Notes: generated by a model not told the origin, from the letters alone. 64,000 bases of DNA from Marinobacterium zhoushanense (GCF_014641945.1 NZ_BMIJ01000007.1:310001-374000), one strand, 5' to 3'; shown: positions 42,512-51,983, counted from the stretch's first letter. Numbers and translations: made by a program.

Positions 42512-42934
42512 ATGGATACTACTCTTTGGACACCGAAGAATCTTCTTGCCCTATTGGCTGCGCTGTTCGCGGTGGCCTGGATGATGATGCCGAACACTGT
42601 TCGCTACAACATCGAAGAGGTTGATGTGGCAAATGCAAAAAACCTTATCGATGCGGGTGCGGTCGTGATCGACGTTCGGCCGACGGGCAAGTACGACGGG
42701 CGGCATATTCCCGGTGCCTTGTCGATTCCGCTGGAGGTGCTGACAGTTGCAGTTCCCGCCGCACTGGAAGCGGTTAAAAGCCAACGTATCGTCGTGTACT
42801 GTGGCGACGGCAGTACGCTGGGACCGAGGGGAACGCAGGTGTTGAATGAGGCCGGTTACCCCGGAGCCGTGAACCTGAAGGGTGGCATAGGCGGTTGGGC
42901 CGATGCGGGATATCCGGTCCGCACGGGGTCCTGA
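42512..42934 (+). CDS. Membrane-anchored rhodanese domain protein
   Basis: The 140-residue protein has an N-terminal membrane helix (residues 10-27) and a rhodanese domain with VVIDVRPTGKYDGRHIPGALSIP and the active-site loop VVYCGDGSTLGPRG (Cys near residue 97). Length fits a single-domain rhodanese. By orientation of the anchor (few charges before it) the domain is probably periplasmic, where it could transfer sulfane sulfur. An AGGAGG site precedes the ATG at 42512. A small AGCGC/GCGCT hairpin lies 15 bases before. Sulfur metabolism fits the rest of the window, but the substrate is unknown. Confidence 0.87.
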   Translation: MDTTLWTPKNLLALLAALFAVAWMMMPNTVRYNIEEVDVANAKNLIDAGAVVIDVRPTGKYDGRHIPGALSIPLEVLTVAVPAALEAVKSQRIVVYCGDGSTLGPRGTQVLNEAGYPGAVNLKGGIGGWADAGYPVRTGS

Positions 42935-43047
42935 TAAGCCTGACTGACAGGGCAGGTAAGGTGTGTTTCGCTGCTCCTCCTTGCTGAGGAGTCTGTGCAT
43001 CGTCTCATCCGCGACTAAACTTAGTTGCTAGGCAGGCGGTTATATAA

Positions 43048-43938
43048 ATGGAACTGGCTATGAGTATTCGAAACGCTATCCTGTGCGCCGTGTTGGTCGG
43101 TTTTAATTTGATGGCCAGTAGCGCATTTGCAGAGTCATCCGTCTGGAAGGTCAGTAAGGGTGAAAACTACTTCTACCTGGGAGGCACTATTCACCTTCTT
43201 TCAGCAGCGGATCATCCACTCCCCGATGAGTTTAATCTGGCCTATAACGATGCCGGAAAGATTTTCTTCGAAACTGATTTGGCAGCAACAAAAACGCCAG
43301 AATTTCAATCGAAGTTTATCGCGGCAATGATGTATAGCGATGATCGTACCCTGCAAAGTGAACTCGACCCGGCAATATACCGAAAGCTTGAGAGTTTTAT
43401 GACTTCACGTCATATGCCTATCGCTCAGTTTTCGAAGTTTCAGCCCTGGGGTGTATCGATGATGATCGTGCTGTTTGAGTACCAGCGATTAGGGATGATG
43501 CCGAACTACGGCGTCGACGCGTACTTCAACAGTCTCGCTGTGTCCGATAACAAGATAATCATGAGCCTGGAAACACCGGATGAACAGATAAACTTCCTCA
43601 GATCAATGGCCAAGATCGATCAGGATATAGGGGTCGAATACACCTTGCGCGATCTGAAGCGCCTGCCGGAGTTTATCGATTCGATGAAACAGAACTGGCG
43701 TAGCGGTGATCTTGAAGCATTAGCGGAGAGCATCTTCGTAGCACAGATGCAGAGGGAGTTTCCGGAGCTGTATGACTCCATTGTGACCAGCAGAAACAAC
43801 GCCTGGATGCGGCAACTTCCAAGGCTGACTGACGATAGCGAGAGAGAGTTTGTGCTGGTGGGGGCGATGCACCTCTACGGCAAAGAGGGTTTGTTAAATC
43901 AACTTGCGCTACAAGGTTTTAGCGTAGAGCAGCTTTAA
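43048..43938 (+). CDS. TraB/GumN family protein, secreted
   Basis: The 296-residue protein has a signal peptide (cleavage near SSAFAES, residues 23-26) and the TraB/GumN features: YFYLGGTIHLLSAADHPLP near the N-terminus with the GxxH motif, FFETDL, and a second His in LVGAMHLYGKEG at the end. These motifs resemble the Tiki/TraB metalloprotease active site. The function in bacteria is not known. The ATG at 43048 is used; an in-frame ATG at 43060 is possible. It stands alone after the rhodanese gene. Confidence 0.86.
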   Translation: MELAMSIRNAILCAVLVGFNLMASSAFAESSVWKVSKGENYFYLGGTIHLLSAADHPLPDEFNLAYNDAGKIFFETDLAATKTPEFQSKFIAAMMYSDDRTLQSELDPAIYRKLESFMTSRHMPIAQFSKFQPWGVSMMIVLFEYQRLGMMPNYGVDAYFNSLAVSDNKIIMSLETPDEQINFLRSMAKIDQDIGVEYTLRDLKRLPEFIDSMKQNWRSGDLEALAESIFVAQMQREFPELYDSIVTSRNNAWMRQLPRLTDDSEREFVLVGAMHLYGKEGLLNQLALQGFSVEQL

Positions 43939-44100
43939 TCACCCGCATCGACGCACGTAATCTACACTGTTAAACGGTTGCGCGGTGACGGAGCGTTAGC
44001 GTCTATGTGCCACCAGCAGCCTTGGCCGGTTGAAAACTCGAATGAGTTAGCCGGTAATAGGCCTAGACAACAACAGCACGAGGCTACTGCAGAGAATCCC

Positions 44101-44760
44101 ATGACCCGAACCCTGGAAATCGATTTCGTCTCTGATGTGGTCTGCCCTTGGTGCGCCATTGGACTGCATGCACTGCGGCAGGCGTTGCAGCAGTTGGAGG
44201 GTGAAGTCTCGGCGACGATCCGCTTCCGCCCCTTCGAGCTGACGCCGGAGATGCCGGCGGAGGGGGAGTTTGTGATCCCCTACCTGTGCCGCAAGTACGG
44301 CATGAGTGAGGAGCAGGTGGCGCGCAATCAGGCCTATATCACCGAGCGCGGGGCTGAGCTGGGGTTCCGTTTCGACTTCCGTACTGATAGCAAGAAGTGG
44401 AACACCTTCGACGCCCACCGCCTGCTGCACTGGGCGGCGGAGCAGGGGGCCGACAAACAGTTGGGACTTAAGCTTGCCCTGCTGGAAGCCTACTTTTCTC
44501 GCAACGAGAACCCGGCCGAGCGCGCCGTGTTATGCCGCCTGGCAGAGCAGGTGGGGCTGGATGCTGACGCGGCGGGCGAGGTGTATGACTCCGGGCGTTA
44601 CACCGATGAAGTGCTGGCCGAGGAGCAGCTTTGGGTGCGTCAGGGCGTCAGTTCGGTGCCGACGATCGTATTCAATGAGCAGTATGTTGTCTCCGGTGGC
44701 CAACCGGTGGAGACTTTTGTGCAGGTCATCCAGGAAGTGGTGAGTCGGGAGGTAGGGTGA
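44101..44760 (+). CDS. DsbA-family oxidoreductase, FrnE-like
   Basis: The 219-residue protein has a thioredoxin fold with the active site CPWC in SDVVCPWCAIG near residue 18 and the cis-Pro loop VSSVPTIVF near the C-terminus, separated by the helical insert of the FrnE/DsbA-like family. It has no signal peptide, so it is cytoplasmic. These enzymes act as disulfide isomerases or in polyketide-like processes. The ATG at 44101 is preferred to an upstream open stretch. Confidence 0.9.
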   Translation: MTRTLEIDFVSDVVCPWCAIGLHALRQALQQLEGEVSATIRFRPFELTPEMPAEGEFVIPYLCRKYGMSEEQVARNQAYITERGAELGFRFDFRTDSKKWNTFDAHRLLHWAAEQGADKQLGLKLALLEAYFSRNENPAERAVLCRLAEQVGLDADAAGEVYDSGRYTDEVLAEEQLWVRQGVSSVPTIVFNEQYVVSGGQPVETFVQVIQEVVSREVG

Positions 44761-44805
44761 GTGAGCCTGTGCCACCCGCTGTGCTGATAATGCCGGGTAT
44801 CCGGC

Positions 44806-45414
44806 ATGTCTGATAACGAGTTGCTGCTCTGGATACTGTTGCCGCTGTTCACGTTGGTGGGACTTTATCTGATCTGGTATGCACGGCGGCGTCGACGCTT
44901 GATGGCGCGCTTTGCGCGTGAGAGGGAGCTGCCGATACGGCGGGATTATCGCAAGCCGCTGCAGCGGTGCCTCGACAACGCTTTTGCGCTGCCACAAGCG
45001 GATGCGACACGCAGTTTCGGCCAGCTGGCCGCTATCGTGGATGCCGAAAAAGCCTGGCTGTTTCTGGCGGTGGAGCTGCTGGATCTGAGCCGCTACGGGC
45101 AGGCACAGTCGAGCCACTCCCCCCGCCTGGCGGCGCTGTTCAAGGTTAGGCCAGAGCTGGACGCGTTTTTTCTGGTCGACACCGTCGGCAGGGTGGAAGA
45201 TCGTCTGCCGGAGATTCCACCCGCCAAGCCCGGCGTTGTGACCGCCGTGCATGAGGCGATGAAAGGCAGCGGTGCGGGACATACGCTCAGTGTCACCCTG
45301 TCCAAAGGCTATGGCCTGATCTATTTCGAGCCGCGGATAACCGGCGCTGAGGACAGGGCGGATCTGGAGTCGCTGTATGGCATCGCGATCGAGCTGCATA
45401 AACGACTTTTTTAA
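44806..45414 (+). CDS. Membrane-anchored hypothetical protein, 202 aa
   Basis: The protein has one N-terminal membrane helix (residues 7-25) followed by RRRRR-containing basic residues and a ~170-residue soluble domain containing FLAVELLDLSRYG and FKVRPELDAFFLVD. I do not recognise a known family. Topology by the positive-inside rule leaves the domain in the cytoplasm. It follows the FrnE-like gene by 45 bases in the same direction and converges on the octaheme cytochrome gene. It is well populated by host-like codons, so it is probably a true gene. Confidence 0.72.
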   Translation: MSDNELLLWILLPLFTLVGLYLIWYARRRRRLMARFARERELPIRRDYRKPLQRCLDNAFALPQADATRSFGQLAAIVDAEKAWLFLAVELLDLSRYGQAQSSHSPRLAALFKVRPELDAFFLVDTVGRVEDRLPEIPPAKPGVVTAVHEAMKGSGAGHTLSVTLSKGYGLIYFEPRITGAEDRADLESLYGIAIELHKRLF

Positions 45415-45432
45415 CCCCCCCGGGCAGACCGC

Positions 45433-45482
45433 CAGGAGTTGCCTGTGCTCTCGCTATACCGCAACGGTCACAGGCACTCCTG
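45433..45482. terminator. Long inverted repeat between convergent genes
   Basis: CAGGAGTTGCCTGTG (45433-45447) pairs with CACAGGCACTCCTG (45469-45482) with a single bulged base and a 21-base loop. It sits between the stops of the 202-aa gene and the octaheme cytochrome gene. Without a T-run it is an atypical terminator. Confidence 0.45.
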
Positions 45483-45499
45483 AATAGCTGGCCGTCTCC

Positions 45500-46849
45500 C
45501 TAGTCTCTGGCCTCTATCTGGCCGCTCTCGATCCGTCTGTTGTAGATCGCTTCCAGCTTGTACAGATCCATCTGCAGCTCGAAGAAGCCGTGCCAGTGGG
45601 CGTAGTCGGGTCCGGCCATCAACGCACCATGGCGGGCGCGGCGCCCTTCATGGTGCCAGAGGTGATAGAAGGTGATCTGGAACTCGTCGGCCCAGGGGTT
45701 ATCCAGCAACAGCCCTTTTTCGGTAAGCTCATCGAGCATCTCCTTGGCCGGGTCGTAGTACGCCTCGTTGTACAGCCGTACCGCCTTATCGCCCTGGGCG
45801 AAGAACCCCTTGGTGTGGTTCTCGCCATGGCAGGCGGAGCAGACCTGCTTCATCTTGGCGCGCCCCTGCTCGCCATCGCCGAGCAGAGGGCTGAGTACAT
45901 CGCTGGAGTTGCGCACTTCGGAGCGCTTGGCCCAGAGGTTCCAGTACAGGCGCTCGCTGATGTTGTGTGTGCTCTGCAATTCACCAACGCCACTCATATG
46001 GCAGGTGGCGCAGGTCGGGGCGCGGTAGTCACCGGGCTCCCAGCCGCCGGCCGGTGCGGTCCAGTTCCATTCATGCCCTTCGGCGTTGAAGATCTGGCCA
46101 TGCTTGCTGTTGTTGAACACTTCGATATCGGGATGATCCGGGCCCAGATGGCAGCTGGCGCAGGCGGTGGGTTTACGCGCTTCCGCCAGCGAGAATTTGT
46201 GCCGGGTGTGGCAGGAGCCACAGTTGCCGGTGCTGCCGTCCGGATAGATGTTGCCCATGCCGGAGTTGGGCCAGGTGGTCACATCCGGCGTGCCGTCATC
46301 GTTCAGTTTGATCTCGGTGCCGTGGCACTGCATGCAACCGGTCTCGCCCGGCGCACCGCTTAGCTCCGGGTGACTGCGTCCTTCATGAACGTTAACCAGT
46401 GCGTGCAGGCTGTCCTTGGGGATAATCTGACGGTAGGCGCGGAAGTGGCCACTTTCGTTGAATTGCTGCTGCTCCTCGGCGTGGCAGCGACCGCATGTCG
46501 CCGGCGATACCAAGGGGGTGATGTACACGCCCTGCAGCCCCTCCTGGTTATGCAGCTGTGCCCCCGGCTGCGACTTGCTGGCGCCGTGGCAATCATTGCA
46601 GGCGACGCCGACGTGGCTGTGCCTGCTCTCCTTCCAGTCGGCGACGATACCGGGTTGCTCCTGCTGGTGGCAGGCGACACACTGCTTGTCGAGTGCGGTC
46701 AGGCCCTGGCTGAAGGATAGGGTTCTGATCGAACTCAGGTTGGGGCTGGTGTCATTGGTAGTCGCCGCCTTGAGGGCCGTGGTCCCCATCGCGATGAGCA
46801 TGAGCACCAGGGCTATATTGAGCAGCGGGCGTGGTCGAGGGGTGAACAT
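45500..46849 (-). CDS. Octaheme c-type cytochrome, hydroxylamine oxidoreductase (HAO) family
   Basis: The 449-residue protein has a signal peptide/anchor and eight haem motifs: CVACH, CNDCH, CGRCH, CMQCH, CGSCH, CASCH, CATCH and CSACH. The spacing and the C-terminal stretch GPDYAHWHGFFEL match the HAO family. In reductive members partnered with NapC-type quinol dehydrogenases, as in nitrate-ammonifying epsilonproteobacteria, it reduces nitrite or hydroxylamine; oxidative HAO has a tyrosine cross-link whose presence I cannot confirm by eye. The NapC gene directly upstream favours a reductive role. The ATG at 46849 follows a GGGA site, 23 bases after napC. An FNR-like box is upstream of the pair. 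Confidence 0.9.
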   Translation of the reverse strand: MFTPRPRPLLNIALVLMLIAMGTTALKAATTNDTSPNLSSIRTLSFSQGLTALDKQCVACHQQEQPGIVADWKESRHSHVGVACNDCHGASKSQPGAQLHNQEGLQGVYITPLVSPATCGRCHAEEQQQFNESGHFRAYRQIIPKDSLHALVNVHEGRSHPELSGAPGETGCMQCHGTEIKLNDDGTPDVTTWPNSGMGNIYPDGSTGNCGSCHTRHKFSLAEARKPTACASCHLGPDHPDIEVFNNSKHGQIFNAEGHEWNWTAPAGGWEPGDYRAPTCATCHMSGVGELQSTHNISERLYWNLWAKRSEVRNSSDVLSPLLGDGEQGRAKMKQVCSACHGENHTKGFFAQGDKAVRLYNEAYYDPAKEMLDELTEKGLLLDNPWADEFQITFYHLWHHEGRRARHGALMAGPDYAHWHGFFELQMDLYKLEAIYNRRIESGQIEARD

Positions 46850-46872
46850 CGGAGTATCCCTTTCCTGATCGG

Positions 46873-47427
46873 TTAGTTGTTGTCGGTGGCCTCCGGCTGC
46901 GTGCCGAAGTGTCGATTGAGTGCTTGCGTCAGTTCGCTGTGCCCGACCTGATGACAGTCGATACAGGTTTTGTTCACGGTGCCGAGAAAATAGGGCTTGT
47001 GGGCGACGAACTGTTTGCTCGAGCGTTCCGAGCCGCGTTGCAGGTCGTTGTGGCACTTCAGGCAGCCGGATTCATAGACATATTCGTTGGCGCGCTCGCG
47101 TTTGGCGTGCCAGTCCACGTCGTCGGCACCGAGTACGAACTCCTTAAACAGATCCCAGGCGCCGTTGCGTGCCTTCATGTAGAGGTAGTCGGTGTAGGAG
47201 TCCTGGGGCAGGTGGCAGTCGGTGCAGAGTGCCTGGGTACCGGTGGTGGAGAGTCCGCCGTGGCTGCTTTGCAGGAAGGAGGTCTGCATCGGTTTCATGC
47301 TATGGCAGCTGCCGCAGAACTGTGCGTCCGAGGTGATATGCAGAGCCGTATCCGTGGCTGCCCACGCGAGCAGGGATCCCAGACCGAGCAGGGCCAATAT
47401 CAGTATCAGCTTGATTGTGCGTCTCAC
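46873..47427 (-). CDS. NapC/NirT-family tetraheme quinol dehydrogenase
   Basis: The 184-residue protein has one N-terminal membrane helix (residues 5-23) and four haem motifs: CGSCH, CTDCH, CLKCH and CIDCH. The stretch YKQFVAHKPYF and the general layout fit the NapC/NrfH/NirT family, which takes electrons from quinol and hands them to periplasmic reductases. It is first in an operon with the octaheme cytochrome gene. The pair suggests a quinol-to-nitrite or hydroxylamine electron path. Confidence 0.92.
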   Translation of the reverse strand: MRRTIKLILILALLGLGSLLAWAATDTALHITSDAQFCGSCHSMKPMQTSFLQSSHGGLSTTGTQALCTDCHLPQDSYTDYLYMKARNGAWDLFKEFVLGADDVDWHAKRERANEYVYESGCLKCHNDLQRGSERSSKQFVAHKPYFLGTVNKTCIDCHQVGHSELTQALNRHFGTQPEATDNN

Positions 47428-47777
47428 GATACAGAATTCCCTTTTCCGAGTGAGGCTTTTGTTTTTTAAGCACTATAGCTGGGGAAACCGGCTTCTGCGT
47501 AGTGAATAAGGACATGGAGCGTTCAGTTTTAATCTGAATCAATTTTGCTGACCTATAGGCCAAAAATCGACTAAGGAACTATGAACAAACGCTCTCCTAT
47601 GGTGGATAATCGGACCTGCCGGATCGGTTAAGTTTTGTCGTTTTAGGTGTGGATATCATCCGGCGTTAGCGGTTTCCCTGCTTTTTATGTCGTACGGCAA
47701 AGGACGATGCCGGTTTGGGGGTGCCTATGACCGCGTTGTATTAAAGGCATGATAACTAGAAGGTTCGGTCGTCCCTG
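47428..47777. promoter_or_regulatory. Divergent regulatory region of the cytochrome operon, with a FNR-like box
   Basis: The gap between the napC gene and the MASE1 gene carries no gene. On the minus strand TTGATTCAGATTAA (47529-47542) differs from the FNR/Anr consensus TTGATnnnnATCAA at one position. It lies about 100 bases upstream of the napC start, a normal place for oxygen-responsive activation. Confidence 0.5.
47529..47542 (-). promoter_or_regulatory. FNR/Anr-type binding site, one mismatch
   Basis: TTGATTCAGATTAA reads toward the napC/octaheme operon. The half sites TTGAT and ATTAA are spaced by 4 bases as in FNR sites. A regulator gene is not in the window, so this rests on similarity alone. 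Confidence 0.5.
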
Positions 47778-50700
47778 ATGAAGTATCTCCATCCTCATTG
47801 TGCGCAGTTCTGTATGCGCGCTATGCTGCTATTGATCGCCTATTATGTGACGGGCCTTATCGGGCTCTCCATCCCCTTCGTCGATACTCATATCACCTTG
47901 ATCTGGGCTCCCAGTGGGATCGCGCTGGCGGCCCTGTTGTGCTGGGGGCTCAGGTTTGCGCCTGCCGTTTGGCTCGCGGCATTCGCCGTGAATCTGTCGG
48001 TGGATAGCTCCGCGTCTTTAGCCTTTGGCATCGCCTGTGGCAATACTTTGGGGCCTGTGGTGTCGGCCTGGCTGCTTGGGCGATTGGGATTTGATCCGCT
48101 GATGGGGCGCAGGCGTGACCTGACCCTCTATCTGGCCTTGGGTGTCGCCCTGGGTATGTTGATCACCTCGGCCAACGGTGCACTTCAGCTCTGGCTGGCC
48201 GGCGTCGTAAAAGGAGAGCAACTGGCGGCGGCCTGGGCAACTTGGTGGCTGGGCGACGCCATGGGCGTGTTGGTGTGCGGCATACCGCTGCTGACGGTCA
48301 GGCTGTCCCAGTTAAGAGATGTGCTGTCAGGCGCCAGAGGCCTGGAGCTGATCGGGGGCGTGGTGCTGGTGTTGATCTCCGGCGCACTTATCTTTCTGGT
48401 CAACGCTGAAGGGCTATCGTTGTTTCTGCCGATTCTCTATCTGCCGTTTTTTCTGCTCTCCTGGTTGGCGATTCGCGGCGGAGTAGGTGTGGCATCCAGT
48501 GCCGCGTTGCTACTCTCGATTCAGGCGGTCTGGGCGACGGCCAACGGCGGCGGGCCATTTCTGTCGGGGGACGTACATTTCAGCTTGGCGATGCTCTGGG
48601 GCTACATGGCCACGGCTACCATCATCACGGTGCTGATTACGGTGCTGGTGGGGGAGTTGCGTGTCAGTGAGCGGCGACTGACCTTGGCTTCCGTTGGTGC
48701 GGAGTTGGGGATGTGGGAGTGGCATCTGCCAACCGATAGTCTGGTGTTTGCACGTCATGCGCTGCAGTTGGACAAGCTGCTGCCAGTGAGTTCAGGGCAA
48801 TCACTCAAAGCGATTATGCATCCAGCTGACGTATTGGGATTCGAGAGGGCGTACGAACAACACCTCGCTGCGCCCCGGGATATGTTCGAGGCCGAATGTC
48901 GAATCAATAACGGTGGCAATGGCTGGGTGTGGGCATTGATCCGAGGCCAGGTGGTGGAGTTCGATAGCCAGGGCGGTCCGGTCAAAATGGCTGGCACGTT
49001 GATTGATCACTCCGAACGCAAACATGCCGAGGAGGCTCTGTTGCATAGCCAGGTGCAGCTTCGCCAAAGTGAGGAGCGCTACCGACTGTTGTTGAGCAAC
49101 TCTCCCCTGGGCATCCTGCATTTCGATCAGGATCTCGTCGTTACCTATGTCAATGAGCGCTTTGCCGAGATTATGAGTTTGCCACGGGAGTATATGCTGG
49201 GCCTCGATTGTCATCAGCTCAAGGACCAGAGTGTGTTGCCGGCGCTGAAATCCGCGCTTGGCGGCGCACGCTCGGGTTACGAGGGGCGATATGTCACCTC
49301 CTACGGTGGGGTCGAGTTATGGATCTCGATGGCCTGTGCGCCGGTGACCAGTGAGTCCGGTGAAACTCTCGGCGGTATTGCGATGATCGAGGATATTACA
49401 GAGCGCAAGCTGGTCGAGAACGAGTTGGTAAAGTTCAAGTTCTTCAGTGACCAGGCCGGTGACATGCTGTACCTGGTCGATGACCGGGCCAATATCCGCT
49501 ACGCCAACATACGGGCCTGTGAACGTTTGGGCTATTCCCAGACCGAGTTGCAGCAGATGACGATTCCAGAAATCGACCCCGGTTACTCTGAGGATCAGGT
49601 GCTTGCGGTAATCGAGCGCTGCAAGCGTGAGAGTATCCCGCCTTTCGAAACCCTGCATCGTCGAAAAGATGGGCGGTTGATCCCGGTGGAGATAACCACC
49701 GAATCGAGGGAGTTCGATGGAGAGTGGCTGGCGTTTTGTGCCGCGCGTGACATCTCCGAGCGTAAACTAATCGAAGCTGGCGAAAGGCGTCAGCGTGAAG
49801 GACTCGCGGCGCTCAACGAGGTGGCGGCGCTGTCGCATCTGCCGCTGAAGGAGCAGTTGCGCAAGGCACTGCAGATCGGTAACCGTCATTTCGGGTTGAG
49901 TTTCGGTATTGTCAGCGAGGTTCAGAAGCAGGTTTACAGGGTCATGGCGCATGTCTCGCCGCCAGATACGCTGGAGGATGGCCAGTGTTTCCAGCTTGGC
50001 GACACCTACTGTGATATTACCCTGGTGTCGGATGATGTGGTGGCCATAGCGGAGATGGGGGAGTCCAAGCACCGTAATCACCCCTGCTATGAGCTGTTCC
50101 AGCTGGAGGCCTATATCGGCGCACCGATCCAGGTGGCGGGCCAGGTGTATGGCACGGTTAACTTTTCCGGGCCCGAAGTTTATGCGCGTCGCTTTGATGA
50201 CGGAGACCGGGAGTTCGTGCGCTTGTTGGCTCGCTGGATCGGCTCGGCAATAGAGCATGAACAGCGGCGTTATGCGCTGGCGGCCAGCGAAGAGCGGTTG
50301 AAAACGATCATCGAAAACGAACCTGAGTGCGTCAAGGTGATCGGTTGCGAGGGCGAAGTGCTGCAGATGAACCGGGCCGGCCTGAGCATGCTCGAAGTGG
50401 AGGGCCTGGACGAGGTTAATCGGATTGGGGTGATTAATTTCGTCGTGCCCGAGTACCGCGAGGCGTTCGAGGAGCTCAATCAGCGCGTATTGGCCGGTGA
50501 GTCGGGCTCGCTCGAGTTTCGCCTGACCGGCAAGCGCGGCCATACCCGCTGGCTCGATACCCATGCCGCCCCGCTGCGCGACGGCGATGGCAAGGTCACC
50601 GCCGTGCTTTCCGTTACCCGCGATATCACCCTGCTCAAGGAGCACCAGCAGCGGCTGGAGTATCTGGCTCACTATGACGGTTTGACCGGTCTGCCGAACA

Positions 50701-51179
50701 GGGCCTTGCTGGGCGACCGTATGGCGCAGGCGTTGGCTCGTGCGCGGCGCAAAGGTACAGAGTTTGCGCTCTGCTACCTGGACCTTGATGGTTTCAAGGA
50801 GGTCAACGACGAAAGGGGCCATAACGCCGGCGATCAGGTGCTTGAGAGTGTTGCCAGCCGATTGACGGCAGTGTTGCGCGAGACCGATACGGTGGCGCGC
50901 CTGGGCGGTGATGAGTTCGTGCTGCTGTTGAGCGATATCCGCACTCGCCAGGAGTGTGAACTGACCATCGATCGTGTCTTGGCCGAGATCGCGCAACCGA
51001 TACTGATCCAGGGACATCAATGCCAGGTGTCGGGCAGTATCGGCATCACGCTCTATCCGGAGGATGACAACGATCCCGATACCCTGCTGCGCCATGCCGA
51101 TCAGGCGATGTATACAGCAAAGCAGCAGGGCAAAAACCGTTACAGTTTCTACCTCCCGGCCGCTGTCGCTGAGGCGTAA
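47778..51179 (+). CDS. MASE1-PAS-GAF-GGDEF diguanylate cyclase
   Basis: The 1,133-residue protein starts with an eight-helix MASE1 sensor (residues ~12-295, with the phrase HITLIWAPSGIALAALL). It is followed by PAS/PAC units (about 300-415, 425-545, 550-665), a GAF domain (~680-840), another PAS (~845-965), and a C-terminal GGDEF domain. The GGDEF motif is at 1043-1047, with an RETD inhibitory site before it, so it is a likely active diguanylate cyclase. No EAL domain is attached. The signal sensed is unknown; the divergent neighbour is the cytochrome operon. Confidence 0.93.
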   Translation: MKYLHPHCAQFCMRAMLLLIAYYVTGLIGLSIPFVDTHITLIWAPSGIALAALLCWGLRFAPAVWLAAFAVNLSVDSSASLAFGIACGNTLGPVVSAWLLGRLGFDPLMGRRRDLTLYLALGVALGMLITSANGALQLWLAGVVKGEQLAAAWATWWLGDAMGVLVCGIPLLTVRLSQLRDVLSGARGLELIGGVVLVLISGALIFLVNAEGLSLFLPILYLPFFLLSWLAIRGGVGVASSAALLLSIQAVWATANGGGPFLSGDVHFSLAMLWGYMATATIITVLITVLVGELRVSERRLTLASVGAELGMWEWHLPTDSLVFARHALQLDKLLPVSSGQSLKAIMHPADVLGFERAYEQHLAAPRDMFEAECRINNGGNGWVWALIRGQVVEFDSQGGPVKMAGTLIDHSERKHAEEALLHSQVQLRQSEERYRLLLSNSPLGILHFDQDLVVTYVNERFAEIMSLPREYMLGLDCHQLKDQSVLPALKSALGGARSGYEGRYVTSYGGVELWISMACAPVTSESGETLGGIAMIEDITERKLVENELVKFKFFSDQAGDMLYLVDDRANIRYANIRACERLGYSQTELQQMTIPEIDPGYSEDQVLAVIERCKRESIPPFETLHRRKDGRLIPVEITTESREFDGEWLAFCAARDISERKLIEAGERRQREGLAALNEVAALSHLPLKEQLRKALQIGNRHFGLSFGIVSEVQKQVYRVMAHVSPPDTLEDGQCFQLGDTYCDITLVSDDVVAIAEMGESKHRNHPCYELFQLEAYIGAPIQVAGQVYGTVNFSGPEVYARRFDDGDREFVRLLARWIGSAIEHEQRRYALAASEERLKTIIENEPECVKVIGCEGEVLQMNRAGLSMLEVEGLDEVNRIGVINFVVPEYREAFEELNQRVLAGESGSLEFRLTGKRGHTRWLDTHAAPLRDGDGKVTAVLSVTRDITLLKEHQQRLEYLAHYDGLTGLPNRALLGDRMAQALARARRKGTEFALCYLDLDGFKEVNDERGHNAGDQVLESVASRLTAVLRETDTVARLGGDEFVLLLSDIRTRQECELTIDRVLAEIAQPILIQGHQCQVSGSIGITLYPEDDNDPDTLLRHADQAMYTAKQQGKNRYSFYLPAAVAEA

Positions 51180-51200
51180 AAGCAGGCTGACTGGTATTTT

Positions 51201-51983
51201 CTACCGGTCTTGCAGGGAAACCTGCAGTCGTTGAATGACCCACTGCGGATCGTCGTGGGGCAAGTCGTGCCCGGCCCAGGGGTGGGAGTCAAAGTCGACG
51301 CCCCAGCGCCTGGCGATGGCAGCGCTGCAGGCAGGATTGACCAGACGGTCGCCAAGCCCGCTGAGAATCAGGGTGGTGGGTAACGGCGCCTTGGCTGGGC
51401 CGCGGTAGCGTGAGGCGGCCGTCAGTTGGCGGGCGAAGTTGGCTCGGCTCAGCGGCTGTTCGACGGCATATTTGGCCCATTCGGCCACGCTGTCGCGGCG
51501 ATCGCCAGAGCGTTGGCAGATCAGATCGAACACCACCCCTTCACGCTCTAGCGTCGGCCTGGTCAGTGAGGCAAGCACCCGGCCCAGTGCCCGGGGTCTG
51601 AGCCGCTGCCAGGGCGGGCTGAAGTTGCCGAAACTGGAGTTGATCAGCACCAGAGTGTTGACCTCCTGCGGATACAGGCGGGTCCATTCCGTGGCAATCA
51701 TCCCCCCCATCGATAAACCGAGCAGGTTAAGTGGTCCCCTGTTGCCGAGTTCACGGCGCACCGCCTCAAGCGTGTCGCGAATATTGAGCGGGCTGTGCTC
51801 TTGGCAGCGGTAGCCGTTACCGGGCGTATCGGGGCAGATTACGCGGGCCCGCATCCGCTCGGCCAGTAGCTTTGGAAACTCGCCCCAGTGGCGCTGCTCG
51901 CGTGCCAGGCCACGCAGCAACAGCCAGGGCCTGGTGTCCTGCGTGGCGGGCTGCTCGGTGGGGTACTCGGGCGGCTTATTCAC
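51201..51983 (-). CDS. Alpha/beta-fold hydrolase
   Basis: The protein is about 260 residues with the oxyanion region LLRGLAREQRHWGEF, a VICPDTPGNGY motif, the nucleophile elbow GLSMGG and the final His in WAGHDLPHDD. A short leader is predicted; I chose GTG 51983, which overlaps the end of the M14 peptidase gene by 8 bases with GGGA upstream, rather than distal in-frame ATGs inside that gene. Overlap with the M14 gene suggests one operon and coupled expression. The substrate is unknown. Confidence 0.82.
   Translation of the reverse strand: MNKPPEYPTEQPATQDTRPWLLLRGLAREQRHWGEFPKLLAERMRARVICPDTPGNGYRCQEHSPLNIRDTLEAVRRELGNRGPLNLLGLSMGGMIATEWTRLYPQEVNTLVLINSSFGNFSPPWQRLRPRALGRVLASLTRPTLEREGVVFDLICQRSGDRRDSVAEWAKYAVEQPLSRANFARQLTAASRYRGPAKAPLPTTLILSGLGDRLVNPACSAAIARRWGVDFDSHPWAGHDLPHDDPQWVIQRLQVSLQDR

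Noticed and set aside
49767..51095. 442-codon minus-strand frame under the MASE1-GGDEF gene
   Set aside because: Antisense to conserved PAS, GAF and GGDEF motifs, with no recognisable domain.
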